This document shows positions 31,805-40,975 of a stretch of 64,000 nt of DNA, piece after piece. The DNA lies in contig JAWZYU010000059.1 in assembly GCA_038380435.1 (NCBI GenBank), positions 620,001-684,000 on the forward strand, read 5' to 3'. The position numbers and the translations under genes were made by a program. The DNA is from Ryuthela nishihirai (lineage: Eukaryota > Arthropoda > Arachnida > Araneae > Heptathelidae). Numbering within the stretch: position 1 is the first letter of the stretch; each line of letters begins with the position of its first letter. The notes beneath the pieces were generated by a model. That model was given only the letters and a program-made list of their open reading frames with translations. It ran no database searches and had not been told where the DNA came from.

Positions 31805-32143
31805 GTTGGGTTGAATTGTTTTACCTCTGAGCGGCACTTTTTTGCACACCATATGCTAAATGGCCAGGTCACATGGACTCGAAGGATCAGAGAAAGTTGG
31901 GGACCCACTGGAACAGCTGTTGGGAGACAGATGGTAGTCTCCCGTCTAGGCCATCCAGCGTGTTCTTTAACGTGCACAGAGTATGGCTCTCCCGCACACG
32001 GGTCACGGCTTAACGTCCCATCCGACGGACGGCGGCCTTTCCAAGCTCATCGGTGTCCCCTACTGACCGTGGGCAGGACGGGGAATTTTGCGGAGATAAA
32101 TCTCAACGCTGACCCAGCTGGGACTCGAACCTGGGAACTACAG
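31805..32143 (-). repeat. SINE1, truncated in the tRNA head, with target duplication
   Basis: Minus-strand copy ending at 'gggaactacag', so the A box is missing and the element starts 5 to 10 bases before the B box. 'cgatttgag' at 31796-31804 is repeated at 32144-32152. The uninterrupted site is visible in Rep-A copy 2 (near 7680). Confidence 0.9.
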
Positions 32144-32469
32144 CGATTTGAGACAGGATGGGATGTTATAATGTGGCATTACATAACATACTATTAACTT
32201 TCTCATTAAACAAACAAATGACCTACTACACTAATATTAAAATCCAATATTTGTTTTTGCGATTAATACTTTATAGAGTTTTTCGATCAAAATAATCACA
32301 TTTTTTATGCATGATCTCTTGTAATTAACTACTACTACGTTTAACACTCACTTGATATGTTGACACTCGTACAAAAGTAAATATTCCTACAAAAACAGCA
32401 TTACGTATAATGAAGAGGCGGTCGCTCTACGAACTGCCTCTGGGGTGAAATGTGAAATCCTTCTAATAC

Positions 32470-32857
32470 ACGGGGCGGGGACGGCTCAGTCGGTAGCGCG
32501 CCAGGCTCGTAATCTGTAGTTCCCAGGTTCGAGTCGCAGCTGCGTCAGCGTTGAGATTTATCTCCGCAAAATTCCCCGCCTTGCCCACGGTCAGTAGGAG
32601 ACACCGATGGGCTTGGAAAGGCCGCCGTCGTCGGATGGGACGTTAAGCCGTGGCCCCGTGTGCGGGAGAGCTATACCCTGTGCACGTTAAAGAACACACT
32701 GGATGGCCTTGACGGGAGGCTACCATCTGCCTCCCAACAGCTGTTCCATTGGGTCACCTCCCCCAACCTTCTCTGATTCTTCGGGGTGCTTGTGAGCTGG
32801 CCATTTAGCCCATGGTGTGCAAAAAATGCCGCTCAGAGGTAAAACAACCCAACTCAA
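32470..32857 (+). repeat. SINE1, full length, with 11-bp target duplication
   Basis: Plus-strand copy with A box 'ggctcagtcggtagcg', B box 'ggttcgagtcgc', central 'gatgggacgttaagccgtgg' and 'cacgttaaagaacac', and tail 'gtaaaacaacccaactcaa'. 'ccttctaatac' at 32459-32469 is repeated at 32858-32868. Confidence 0.92.
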
Positions 32858-33560
32858 CCTTCTAATACGTTATATAAATTATAGATGACATGTTGTAAAA
32901 TCGTACGCTTTTGATGTTAAGTTTTAGCACTGTAAGTCACTGAACCAGAATTCACTCAAACTTCGATATAAAGTTCTGTAATTAAACGAATAAATAATAC
33001 TACACTAAAAGATACTAAAATTTATAGTGGTAGCTGTTTTCACTCTTCTTTTAATTACTTTTAAATAGCTAAAACATATGATAAAATGTGAGCATTTAAT
33101 GGTCCGTTGAAATCGTAACTTCATTATAACAGTGACTGCTCTCAGAATAAAATAAATAATTCTACCTTTTCTAAACATTGTATCTTAATCTTTAAACACG
33201 AGGTTACGCACATTAAACTGACAATCCTCTATGATCACGATTGTTCAACGTAGAGATGCTAACCTGAGTTTGCTTATTTGTAAAGAAACTGGGTACATAC
33301 TATGACGTTATATTTTTAAAGAAATTGGGTTAAGAAATTGGGTTCAGCTAATGAAAAATATGTGTTTAGTTACAAAGGTATTTATCGTACAGTTTAAAAT
33401 ATTTTTCAATAATATATATAGGGTGATTGAGATAAGCGTGTACAAACTTCTGGGAGGAGTAGGTTGCAAAAAGACGAATCGGAATCATGTAGCAATGCAG
33501 GGTCGGTAACGGCATCTTCACGCGGTAGATGGCGTTGTTCGACGCGGTAGAAACGTGCAG

Positions 33561-33948
33561 CTTTGGGTTGGGTTGTTTTACCTCTGAGCGGCACTTTTTT
33601 TGCACACCATGGGCTAAATGGCCAGGTCACAAGGACCCCAAAGGTTAAGAAAAGGTTGGGGGAGGGAACCCACTGGAACAGCTGTTGGGAGACAGATGGT
33701 AGCCTGTCTCCCAACAGCTACCATCTGTCTCCCAACAGCTGTTCTGTCTCCCAACAGCTGGATTGCTCAAGGCCAATCAGCGTGTTCTTTAACGTTGGAT
33801 TGTTTTACCTTAGAGTGGCACTTCTTTTCACACTATGGGGTAAATGGCCAGGTCACAAGAAACTCGAAGGCTCAGAGAATGTTGCGGGAGGGGACCCACT
33901 GGAACAGCTGTTGGGAGACAGATGGTAGCCTCCCTTCAAGGTCATCCA
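33561..33948 (-). repeat. Two tandem SINE1 3' modules with snap-back scar, unit 1
   Basis: Two 3' modules (33561-33793, 33794-33948) lie head to tail, neither with a tRNA head; the join is 'ttctttaacgt' to 'tggattgttttacc'. Between about 33704 and 33763 the first module carries inverted and repeated copies of 'gtctcccaacagct'. The unit 2 counterpart (35560-35733) lacks that scar. Confidence 0.85.
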
Positions 33949-34020
33949 GAACGGCCGCAGGATTGCACAACGTCCTCGCAGGTAACCGTCGTTCGCGAAC
34001 CGCCAGCAGAGTTAGTAGGA

Positions 34021-34340
34021 TGTCCGATTACACAAAAGCTGGGTTGGCCGATATGCATCTCGCATATGGGTCTGCAGACTGCAACGTGCGAGCCGCTGTA
34101 CGTATGTACCAGGAACAGTACCAGATGAGGCGTACCCCCAACCACCAGATATTTGCACGGCTGCATCAGAGGTTATGTGACACTGGTTCCTTCCAGAGCC
34201 ATGCCAGGAGTCGGGAGCGATGGGCACGGACCCCTGACATGGAGGAGAATGTGCAACGTCATACAGAAGACACTCCGAGAGCCAATACAGTCGCTCAAAA
34301 AAGTATCCAAACACTACGGTTGATTGCAGATCAACCGTAG
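34021..34340 (+). pseudogene. DUF4817-type transposase N-terminus, unit 1
   Basis: The frame begins 'MSDYTKAGLADMHLAYGSAD', then 'MYQEQYQMRRTPNHQIFARL', 'QRLCDTGSF' and 'RERWARTPDMEENVQ', matching the helix-turn-helix region plus the linker of Tc1/mariner-like transposases. The frame then enters the inverted duplication at 34288 and ends. The next helix-turn-helix ('REIANRIGLSQSTVW', 34372-34416) is in another frame. Confidence 0.8.
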
Positions 34341-34367
34341 TGTTCCGATATTTTTTTTAAGCGACTG
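34288..34367. repeat. Snap-back inverted duplication in the transposase
   Basis: Arms of about 37 bp ('cagtcgctcaaaaaagtatc' continuing to 'cactacggttgat', and the inverse ending 'aagcgactg') surround a 5-nt loop 'tgcag'. The left arm is normal coding sequence shared with 36230-36264; the right arm is its inverted copy with a few changes. Confidence 0.85.
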
Positions 34368-34478
34368 TACTCGAGAAATCGCCAACCGGATCGGTCTTTC
34401 CCAATCCACTGTATGGATTATGGATCATGTGCAGTGCGTCCAGACACTGAAGCCTGAGGATTACCCACAGCGTGGGCG

Positions 34479-34845
34479 GGGGTGGCTCAGTCGGTAGCGC
34501 GCCGGGCTCGTAATCTGCAGTTCCCAGATTCGAGTCCCAGCGTTGATATTTATCTGCGCAAAATTCCCCGCCCTTCCCACGGTCAGTAGGGGACACCGAT
34601 GGGCTTGGAAAGGCCGCCGTCCGTCGGATGGGACGTTAAGCCGTGGCCCCGTATGCGGGAGAGGTATACCTTGTGCACGTTAAAGAACAAGCTGGACGGC
34701 CTTGAAGGGAGGCTACCATCTGTCTCCCAACTGCTGTTCCAGTGGGTTCCCTCCCCCAACCTTCTCTGAGCCTTTGGGGTCCATGTGACCTGGCCATTTA
34801 GACCATGGTGTGCAAAAGAGTGCCGCTCAGAGGTAAAACAACCCA
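34479..34845 (+). repeat. SINE1, full length
   Basis: Plus-strand copy with head 'gggggtggctcagtcggtag', B box 'gattcgagtccc', and a short deletion after it ('agcgttgatatt' without 'agctgggtc'). It joins unit 1 to unit 2: its tail is followed by 'ccttcttatac', the same target sequence as after the SINE1 at 32470. Confidence 0.9.
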
Positions 34846-35559
34846 ACCTTCTTATACATTATATATATTAAAGATGGCATGTTGTAAAAATGTACGCTTT
34901 TGTTGGTAAGTTTTAGCGCCTTACACAGTAAGTCACTGAACCAGAATTCACTCAACATATCAATTAACGTTCTACGATTAAACGAATAAATAATACTACA
35001 CTAAAAGATATTAAAATTTATAGTGGTAGATGTTTTCACTCTTCCTTTAATTACTTTTAAATAGCTAAAACATATGATAAAATGTGAGCATTTAATGGTC
35101 CGTTGAAATCGTAACTTCATTATAACAGTGACTGCTCTCAGAATAAAATAAATAATTCTACCTTTTCTAAACATTGTATCTTAATCTTTAAACACGAGGT
35201 TACGCACATTAAACTGACAATCCTCTATGATCACGATTGTTCAACGTAGAGATGCTAACCTGAGTTTGCTTATTTTTAAAGAAACTGGGTACATACTATG
35301 ACGTTATATTTTTAAAGAAATTGGGTAAAGAAATTGGGTTCAGCTAATGAAAAATATGTGTTTAGTTACAAAGGTATTTATCGTACAGTTTAAAATATTT
35401 TTCAATAATATATATAGGGTGATTGAGATAAGCGTGTACAAACTTCTGGGAGGGGTAGGTTGCACAAACACGAATCAGAATCATGCAACAATGCAGGGTC
35501 GGTAACGGCGTCTTCACGCGGTAGATGGCGTTGTTCGACGCGGTAGACACGTGCAGCTC

Positions 35560-35888
35560 TGGGTTGGGTTGTTTTACCTCTGAGCGGCACTTTTTTTGCA
35601 CACCATGGCCTAAATGGCCAGCTCACACGCACCCCGAAGGCTCAGAGAAGGTTGGGGGAGGGGACCCACTGGAACAGCTTTTGGGAGACAGATGGTAGCC
35701 TCCCGTCAAGGCCATCCAGCTTATTCTTTAACGTTGGGTTGTTTTACCTGTGAGTGGCACTTTTTTGCACACCATGGACTAAATGGCCAGGTCACAAGGA
35801 CCCCGAAGGCTTAGAGAAGGTTGGGGGAGGGGACCCACTGAAACAGCTGTTGGGAGACACATGGTAGCCTCCTTTCAAAGTCATCCAG
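35560..35888 (-). repeat. Two tandem SINE1 3' modules, unit 2
   Basis: Modules at 35560-35733 and 35734-35888 in minus orientation, with the junction 'ttctttaacg' to 'ttgggttgttttacc'. No tRNA head. Corresponds to 33561-33948. Confidence 0.88.
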
Positions 35889-35957
35889 AACGGCCGCAGG
35901 ATTGCACAACTTCCTGGCAGGTAACCGTCGTTCGCGAAACGCCTGCAGAGGTAATAG

Positions 35958-36269
35958 GATGTCCGATTACACAAAAGCGGGGTTGGTCGATATGCATCTC
36001 GCATACGGGTCTGCAGACTGCAACGGGCGAGCAGCTGTACGTATGTACCAGGAACGGTACCAGATGAGGCATACCCTCAACCACCAGATATTTGCACGGC
36101 TGCATCAGAGGTTATGTGACACTGGTTCCTTCCAGAGCCATGCCAGGAGTCGGGAGCGATGGGCACGGACTCCTGACATGGAGAAGAATGTGCAACGTCA
36201 TACAGAAGACATTCCGAGGGCCAATACAGTCGCTCAAAAAAGTATCCAAACACTACGGTTGATTGCAGA
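35958..36269 (+). pseudogene. DUF4817-type transposase N-terminus, unit 2
   Basis: 'MSDYTKAGLVDMHLAYGSAD' then 'MYQERYQMRHTLNHQIFARL' and 'RERWARTPDMEKNVQR'. It differs from unit 1 at several residues but keeps the frame. The reading frame then runs into SINE1 DNA ('QKSAAQR') and stops at 36300. No catalytic domain. Confidence 0.8.
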
Positions 36270-36630
36270 TGGTGTGCAAAAAAGTGCCGCTCAGAGGTAA
36301 AACAACCCACTGGACGTGAGAACTTACCATCTGTCTCCCACCAGCTGTTCCAGTGGGTCCCCTCCCCCAACCTTCTCTGAGACTTCGGGGTCCTTGTGAC
36401 CTGGCCATTTAACCCATGGTTTGGAAAAAAGTGCCGCTCACAGGTAAAACATCGCAACGTTAAAGAACACGCTGGATGGCCTTGACGGGAAGATACCATC
36501 TGTCTCACAAAAGCTGTTCCAGTGGATCCCCTCCCACAACCTTCTCTGAGCCTTCGGGGTCCTTGTGACCTGGCCATTTAGCCCATGGTGTGCAAAAAAG
36601 TGCCGCTCCGAGGTAAAACAATCCAATCCA
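36270..36630 (+). repeat. Array of three SINE1 3' modules
   Basis: Plus-strand pieces at 36270-36307 (tail only), 36308-36454 and 36455-36630 lie head to tail. Each ends 'gccgctc' then 'aggtaaaaca', and the last two begin inside the 3' module ('ttaccatctgtctccc'; 'aacgttaaagaacacg'). No tRNA head is attached, so these are reiterated 3' modules. Confidence 0.85.
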
Positions 36631-36712
36631 ATTATCTTTCCTCGCTGAAAACAGAAATTTAAGAATATTTTTAAGAATCTGACCTTTATCTGTCCATCTG
36701 GTCTCTTGCAAA
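36631..36712 (-). pseudogene. LINE endonuclease fragment before the 303-bp repeat
   Basis: The minus strand reads 'LQETRWTDKGQILKN' and 'LKFLFS', the same endonuclease segment found again after the repeat (37233-37320). The tandem repeat is thus flanked by two copies of this LINE piece. Confidence 0.6.
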
Positions 36713-37232
36713 CGAATTTCGGTGGTATAGCGCTATGCTGGCCAAAAAAAGACGCAAGTTTCGGAAACATTAGATACCAAGTCGTTTTATCCAGTATGCA
36801 ATCGGTTTCGATCCCATAAAATAAATAGTAGCGGGTCGAAACCTTTTCCGATACATTCAACGTGTAATTCTTACCGAATGTAATCGGAAAACATTAGTTT
36901 TAGATCTGTTGCTCTTTTTAGAACATGAGTTACAAAACTGCAACCTTTATCGGGTTCGACCCAGTTAATCGGCTACGAAACGGGTTCGATACTTTGCGTG
37001 ATTGAATTAACGGACCGAATCCCGGTAGTAAAACGTTATGTTGGCGAAAGAGAAACGAACACTTTGGAAACATTAGATATTAAATTATTTTATCCAGTAT
37101 CTAATCAGTTTATAACTTATATAACACAAGTAACGGGTCGAGATCTCTTCCGATACATTCAACGTGTAATTCTTCCAGAATATAATCGGAAAACATTTGT
37201 TTGAAATCTCTGGCTCTATTAGAGCACGAGAT
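36713..37232. repeat. 303-bp tandem repeat, block B (about 1.7 units)
   Basis: Same unit as 13548-14010 with the stem-loop at 36848-36887 and again at about 37151-37190. CpG words ('cgggttcgacccagttaatc', 'acgggtcgagatc') are frequent compared with flanks. Confidence 0.75.
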
Positions 37233-37420
37233 CTCTTCACCGAAATAGAAATTTAGAGTTATTTTCAATTTTCTCACCTTAACCCGTCCATCTAGTCTCT
37301 TGCAAACCTAGATTCTATACATAGGTTATAACGCTGGAATTCCTGCGTGAAGACATCAAGAGAAAAATTTCAACGTAGCGTCCTCACGTTTCATGTACCT
37401 GCAGAGAGAAAATGACTAGT
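37233..37420 (-). pseudogene. LINE endonuclease N-terminus fragment (block B)
   Basis: Paralogue of 14011-14170. Upstream (right) is 'cctactagtcattttctctc' then 'tgcag' on the minus strand, the same acceptor-like stretch. Confidence 0.65.
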
Positions 37421-38318
37421 AGGATTTTTTGAAGAAACTTGATTAATTCAGAAATGCAGGGCCAGCAATATCAAACATCCCCGTAATAGCAGGCATGGGG
37501 CAAAGACCTGTTCCTCCACTGCTACAGGTTGAAGTGATCCATGTTGGTAGGAACTTTAGGTACCACAGTTTTTAAGTGGACCTTTTCAAGAGCCGTAAGA
37601 CCTACCTGTGACACATTACTCCAATTTAGGATTAGCGATACCCAACTAAGCGAGAGTTCAGGTAGCTGTGATGGCCTATGATCAGATTTATCCACCAGCT
37701 TATATAAGGTATCCCGTGCCTCTGTTCACTTAGGGCTGGCAACCCACAAGCAAACAGAAAACACAGCGGCAAATTCCCCCTCAACAGATGGCCACCACTG
37801 CAGCAAGTCCAGAATCCATAATCAAGCTCAAAGACGTAAACCAGTCCAATATCATAGGCATAAATGGTCATCACCACAACCCTGCGAAGTTGAACACTCC
37901 TCAACAGGGTAGGAAGAAAGAAAAAATTTGTCGCAGATGACCAGATCAGTAGGGCACACTGGTCTGATAGGCCTCCACGTCTATTCCCTTCGAAAAGAGA
38001 ATATATCTTTTGAAAGGTACTAACGGCATGCACGAAGGGAATGCGGGGTCGGACATTATGTGCCAGACTCGGAAGTTTCTCTGCGTCATCCCTGGGGATT
38101 GCTGCACAGCTATCCTTCCAGTTTGTGGCGAACATTTACTGACCAGAAGCGTTAGTGGAGAAAATTAGAAATGCAGGCTAATTTGTGATCCGATCCTGGT
38201 AACATCAGAATCACATAGGGAGGATAGTATCAGTAGCTGTAGTGATGATAATCCAACATTCGGTAATGAAAGCGTGAAAATATCGTTGATGAAAATTCGT
38301 TTTTCTTAAACCTTGGTA
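37421..38318 (-). repeat. Block B segment with a 167-codon open frame
   Basis: Paralogue of 14171-15075 and of 50303-51189. The minus-strand frame 37632-38135 is open for 167 codons, has 'LRRVVVMTIYAYDIGLVY', 'FELDYGFWTCC' and 'PLCFLFACGLP', and is partly hydrophobic. I recognise no family; the conserved frame may reflect recent duplication only. Confidence 0.5.
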
Positions 38319-38319
38319 T

Positions 38320-39497
38320 CAGATATTTTCAATTAGGCAGATTCTTGAGAAATGTTTAGAGTTTCAGAAACCTTTGGTTGCTAGCTTTGTTGATTTCAAA
38401 AAGGCTTTCGACTCTGTTGATCGTCATAATTTGTGGTTGATTGTGAAATCATATGGTATACCAGACAAGTTAGTTAACATAATGAAAGCTCTCTATAATA
38501 ACACTGAGTCGTGTGTGAGAGTTGGTAAGGCTTGTAGCAATTGGTTTGGCGTTACTTCTGGTGTTCGACAAGGGTGCATTTTGTCTCCTTTTCTCTTTAG
38601 TTTGGTTATTGATTATGTTATGCGAAATTCACTTCAAGGGAAAGGTTTCGCCTTAAATGGGCAGGAGATACGAAAATTTCTGATTTAGATTATGCTGATG
38701 ATTTAGCCCTTTTGGCAAATGATGTTGATGAGATGAACTCTTTCATTCGAGCTGTTGATGAGACTGGTAGTAGAGTAGGTTTGGTTATAAACAGAGAGAA
38801 AACTAAAGTGATGAAAATTGGTCAGGCAGGTTCTGATTCAGTTAATCTGAATGGTTGCAGTCTTGAGCAGGTGTCACAGTTTAATTGCCTTGGGAGCTAT
38901 GTAACTGATACTGGTGATGTGCGGCATGAGATTAACAGACGAATAGGTATTGCTGCCGGGACTTTTAAGAATCTATGGAGATTGTGGAGAAATAGGCGTA
39001 TACACCTAAAGACTAAAATTAGACTGTATAATAGTTTGGTTCTTTCTAGGGTTAGTTATGGTAGTGAAACTTGGACGCTGTGTAAACAAGATAACAGGAA
39101 ACTAGACGCTTTTGATTCTAGATGCTTACGCAGTATCTTGGGTATTAGGTGGTTTAACTTTGTAACTAATAATGAGGTTAGGCAAAGGAGTCTGCAACCT
39201 CCTTTAAGCAGCATATTGTGCAGAGAGAGACTCCGCTGGTTTGGCCATGTTGCCCGTATGGATAATTATAGATTGGCGAATAGGGTTCTGAACAGTGTGC
39301 CTAGAGGTCTCAGAAGGAGGGGGAGACCTAGGATGCGGTGGGCAGACAATGTCAAACAGGACCTTGTTAGAATTGGTGTGCAGTGGCCGGATGCAACAGA
39401 TGTTGCTCAGGACAGATAGGTTTGGAGAATTAAACTATGTGGTCTGGTTGGACCTCCGTAGCCCATGGCTGCTTGAGGATGATGATGATGATAAATC
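38320..39497 (+). mobile_element. RTE-like LINE, 5'-truncated insertion in block B
   Basis: The insertion starts within the reverse transcriptase ('QILEKC' region) and ends in GAT triplets ('gaggatgatgatgatgataa'). Blocks A (15075-15090) and C (near 50303) have the uninterrupted sequence 'cttaaaccttgaa' or its diverged form, and a 4-bp 'cttg' repeats at both edges. It therefore landed in block B after duplication. Confidence 0.85.
38374..39419 (+). pseudogene. LINE reverse transcriptase, C-terminal half, one frameshift
   Basis: This is the best preserved part of the window's LINE. 38374-38688: 'DFKKAFDSVDRHNLW' (catalytic domain, first aspartate), 'VRQGCILSPFLFSL'. After a frameshift near 38655 the other frame gives 'LDYADDLALLANDVDEM' (YADD at 38691-38702), 'VINREKTKVMKIGQ', 'FNCLGSYVTDTGDV', 'SYGSETWTLCKQ' and, in the C-terminal domain, 'RLRWFGHVARMDNY', 'RGRPRMRWADNVKQDL'. 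The arrangement and the triplet-repeat 3' end fit RTE/BovB-type elements. It copies element RNA onto nicked DNA when intact; the truncation and frameshift prevent this. Clade assignment is inference. Confidence 0.85.
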
Positions 39498-39667
39498 TTG
39501 AACGTATCATTAAGATACATCCGTGAAATACGGTCTTCCAGAAAAATTGAGACACTTCAGTGATTGAACGAAAGGAAAACAATTCTATTAAATTAATATA
39601 TATATTTTGTGGTAGTTTAATTCTGAAAATACTATTTAATGAAAAATTCAGAAATGGAACAGTTATA

Positions 39668-40235
39668 CAGGTAACTCTCATTTAATACGGGAGATGAGTT
39701 CAGGGAAGACCATCGTTAAACCAATTACCGTGTAAAACGATGGGATTTTTTATTTGTTTGTATTTTCGCCTATCTTATTAATCTGTTTTCCTTTTCTTGG
39801 TTTCGCAATAGATGTTTTATTTCAACAAAAATAATTATAATTCTCAATATTTATTTAATGAATACATATATGCATAATTATGTATATAAATATGTTATTG
39901 ATTAATTAATTTTACAGTTTATTTCTTAATATGTAGCGAAACATGCTGGTTTGCATTGCTTGCCTCTGTTTCGTGCCTAATATTTATTTGTATTATTCCA
40001 TTAACTTGTCACAACATCGTCTTATGTCATAAAGTTATGAAACATTAATGTCATGATCCTTCAACAAATCCATGAGTTTTTGTGCAGTGAAATCTAAATA
40101 TTTAAACGCCAATACTATTACTGGTTCAGATTCTTGTTTTTCTTCAAAAGCAGCGTTGAATTCTATATCCTGAAGTTCATCGTTAGTGAGTGGCTCACTG
40201 TTTAGTTTAATAACTTCGTCCATGTTTCAAAGTCA
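39668..40235 (-). mobile_element. pogo/Tigger-like remnant, 3' end (block B)
   Basis: The terminus 'caggtaactctcatttaata' starts at 39668 after TA. The inner sequence and short frame match block A. Confidence 0.45.
40035..40223 (-). pseudogene. Conserved acidic frame, copy B (62 codons)
   Basis: 'MDEVIKLNSEPLTNDELQDI' and 'FNAAFEEKQESEP' as in copies A and C. An internal in-frame change shortens the 'LDEALSL' part to 'LDFTAQK', yet the frame continues to 'LLKDHDINVS' and a stop. See 15626-15823 for interpretation. Confidence 0.4.
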
Positions 40236-40374
40236 CGCCTTCGTATCCTGCTCTAGTTTGATATTTCGCTGATGTTAATTAAAAAATTCAACTTAAATTC
40301 TTGTAAATAAACTATATAGATGGATAAATCCAAGCATGATTTATCTGAATTATGCAGTAGTCATTTGGAGAACT

Positions 40375-40465
40375 CATTTGCACAGTGTGGTTGGACCTCC
40401 CTAGCCTATGTCTGCTTGATGATGATCGTGTTGTTGTTGTTGATGGAGATGATGATTAATAAACT
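40375..40465 (+). repeat. RTE-like LINE 3' terminal tail (block B)
   Basis: 'gtggttggacctccctagcc' then 'gcttgatgatgatcgtg', the same fragment as 15951-16040. Confidence 0.7.
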
Positions 40466-40839
40466 AAAAACATTGCAGCACTCTAGTAAGTACGAATTAA
40501 AGTTCCATTTAGGAATATCCGAGTAATTTTCAGTAAAATGAACCAAGAAATGCAAGGAAAGAGAAAACGTGTTTGAAGTGCCATGAAACGAGTGATGAAG
40601 GAAGGCAATAAATGCAATCTATCTGATAAGGATAAAGCAACTTATAATGCTATTGCTTCTGGCAATAATATGATTCAAATGTATACCACGTGAGAGTTAT
40701 CCATTTCAGTTCGTTACAGGAGCTGTTGTCCCCTTTGAGAATGCCAGTAACCAGTACAGAATCGAGACAAAATCATAAACATATAGTATACACTGAGATG
40801 CCAATTTGTTAGGTACACCACCTAAATGTGTGATACAGC

Positions 40840-40975
40840 GCTCAGTGTTGTTTATACCGTCTCATGACCTTCATAGGCATCTTCATTTACCTGCAGTTTC
40901 TTCGATTTGCATAAAGATGCTCTGATCAAAATGTTTTGGCTCTTCGGTTTATATTCATATTTGAGCAAGCTTCTG
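40840..40975 (-). repeat. Tc1-like element 5' end fragment
   Basis: Inverted match to 425-545: 'gtttataccgtctcatgacc', 'ttacctgcagtttcttcgat' and 'gttttggctcttcggt'. It starts about where block B similarity to A ends (40822), so it may mark the breakpoint. Confidence 0.6.

Larger units (their letters stand above)
31490..33420 (-). repeat. AT-rich dispersed repeat (Rep-A), copy 3, with two SINE1 insertions
   Basis: Reverse-oriented relative to 2690-3850 and 6775-7970. It is split by SINE1 at 31805 and SINE1 at 32470, each with its own target-site duplication, so Rep-A was in place first. Copy 2 shows the uninterrupted forms. Confidence 0.7.
33421..34470 (+). mobile_element. Tc1/mariner-like element with nested SINE1, unit 1
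   Basis: It begins 'gggtgattgagataagcgtg' next to TA at 33419-33420; the start resembles that of the MITE at 21705 ('cagggtgatt'). The transposase N-terminus follows at 34021. Two SINE1 modules sit in its 5' region. After the hairpin at 34288-34367 transposase sequence resumes ('REIANRIGLSQSTVW', 'LKPEDYPQ') and stops at the SINE1 at 34479. The DDE domain and right end are missing. Confidence 0.75.
32858..34478. repeat. Tandem duplication, unit 1
   Basis: Aligns to 34846-36269 at an offset of about 1990 bp: the remaining Rep-A part, then the Tc1/mariner-like element with two nested SINE1 modules. Near-identity over the Rep-A portion (33000-33420 against 35000-35416) shows that the duplication is young. 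Confidence 0.88.
34846..36269. repeat. Tandem duplication, unit 2
   Basis: Second copy of 32858-34330. It ends within 'gattgcagat', at the loop of the hairpin seen in unit 1, then passes into SINE1 3' fragments. Confidence 0.88.
35417..36269 (+). mobile_element. Tc1/mariner-like element with nested SINE1, unit 2
   Basis: Starts 'gggtgattgagataagcgtg' after 'tata'. It carries two nested SINE1 modules at 35560-35888 and the transposase N-terminus. Truncated at 36269. Confidence 0.75.
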
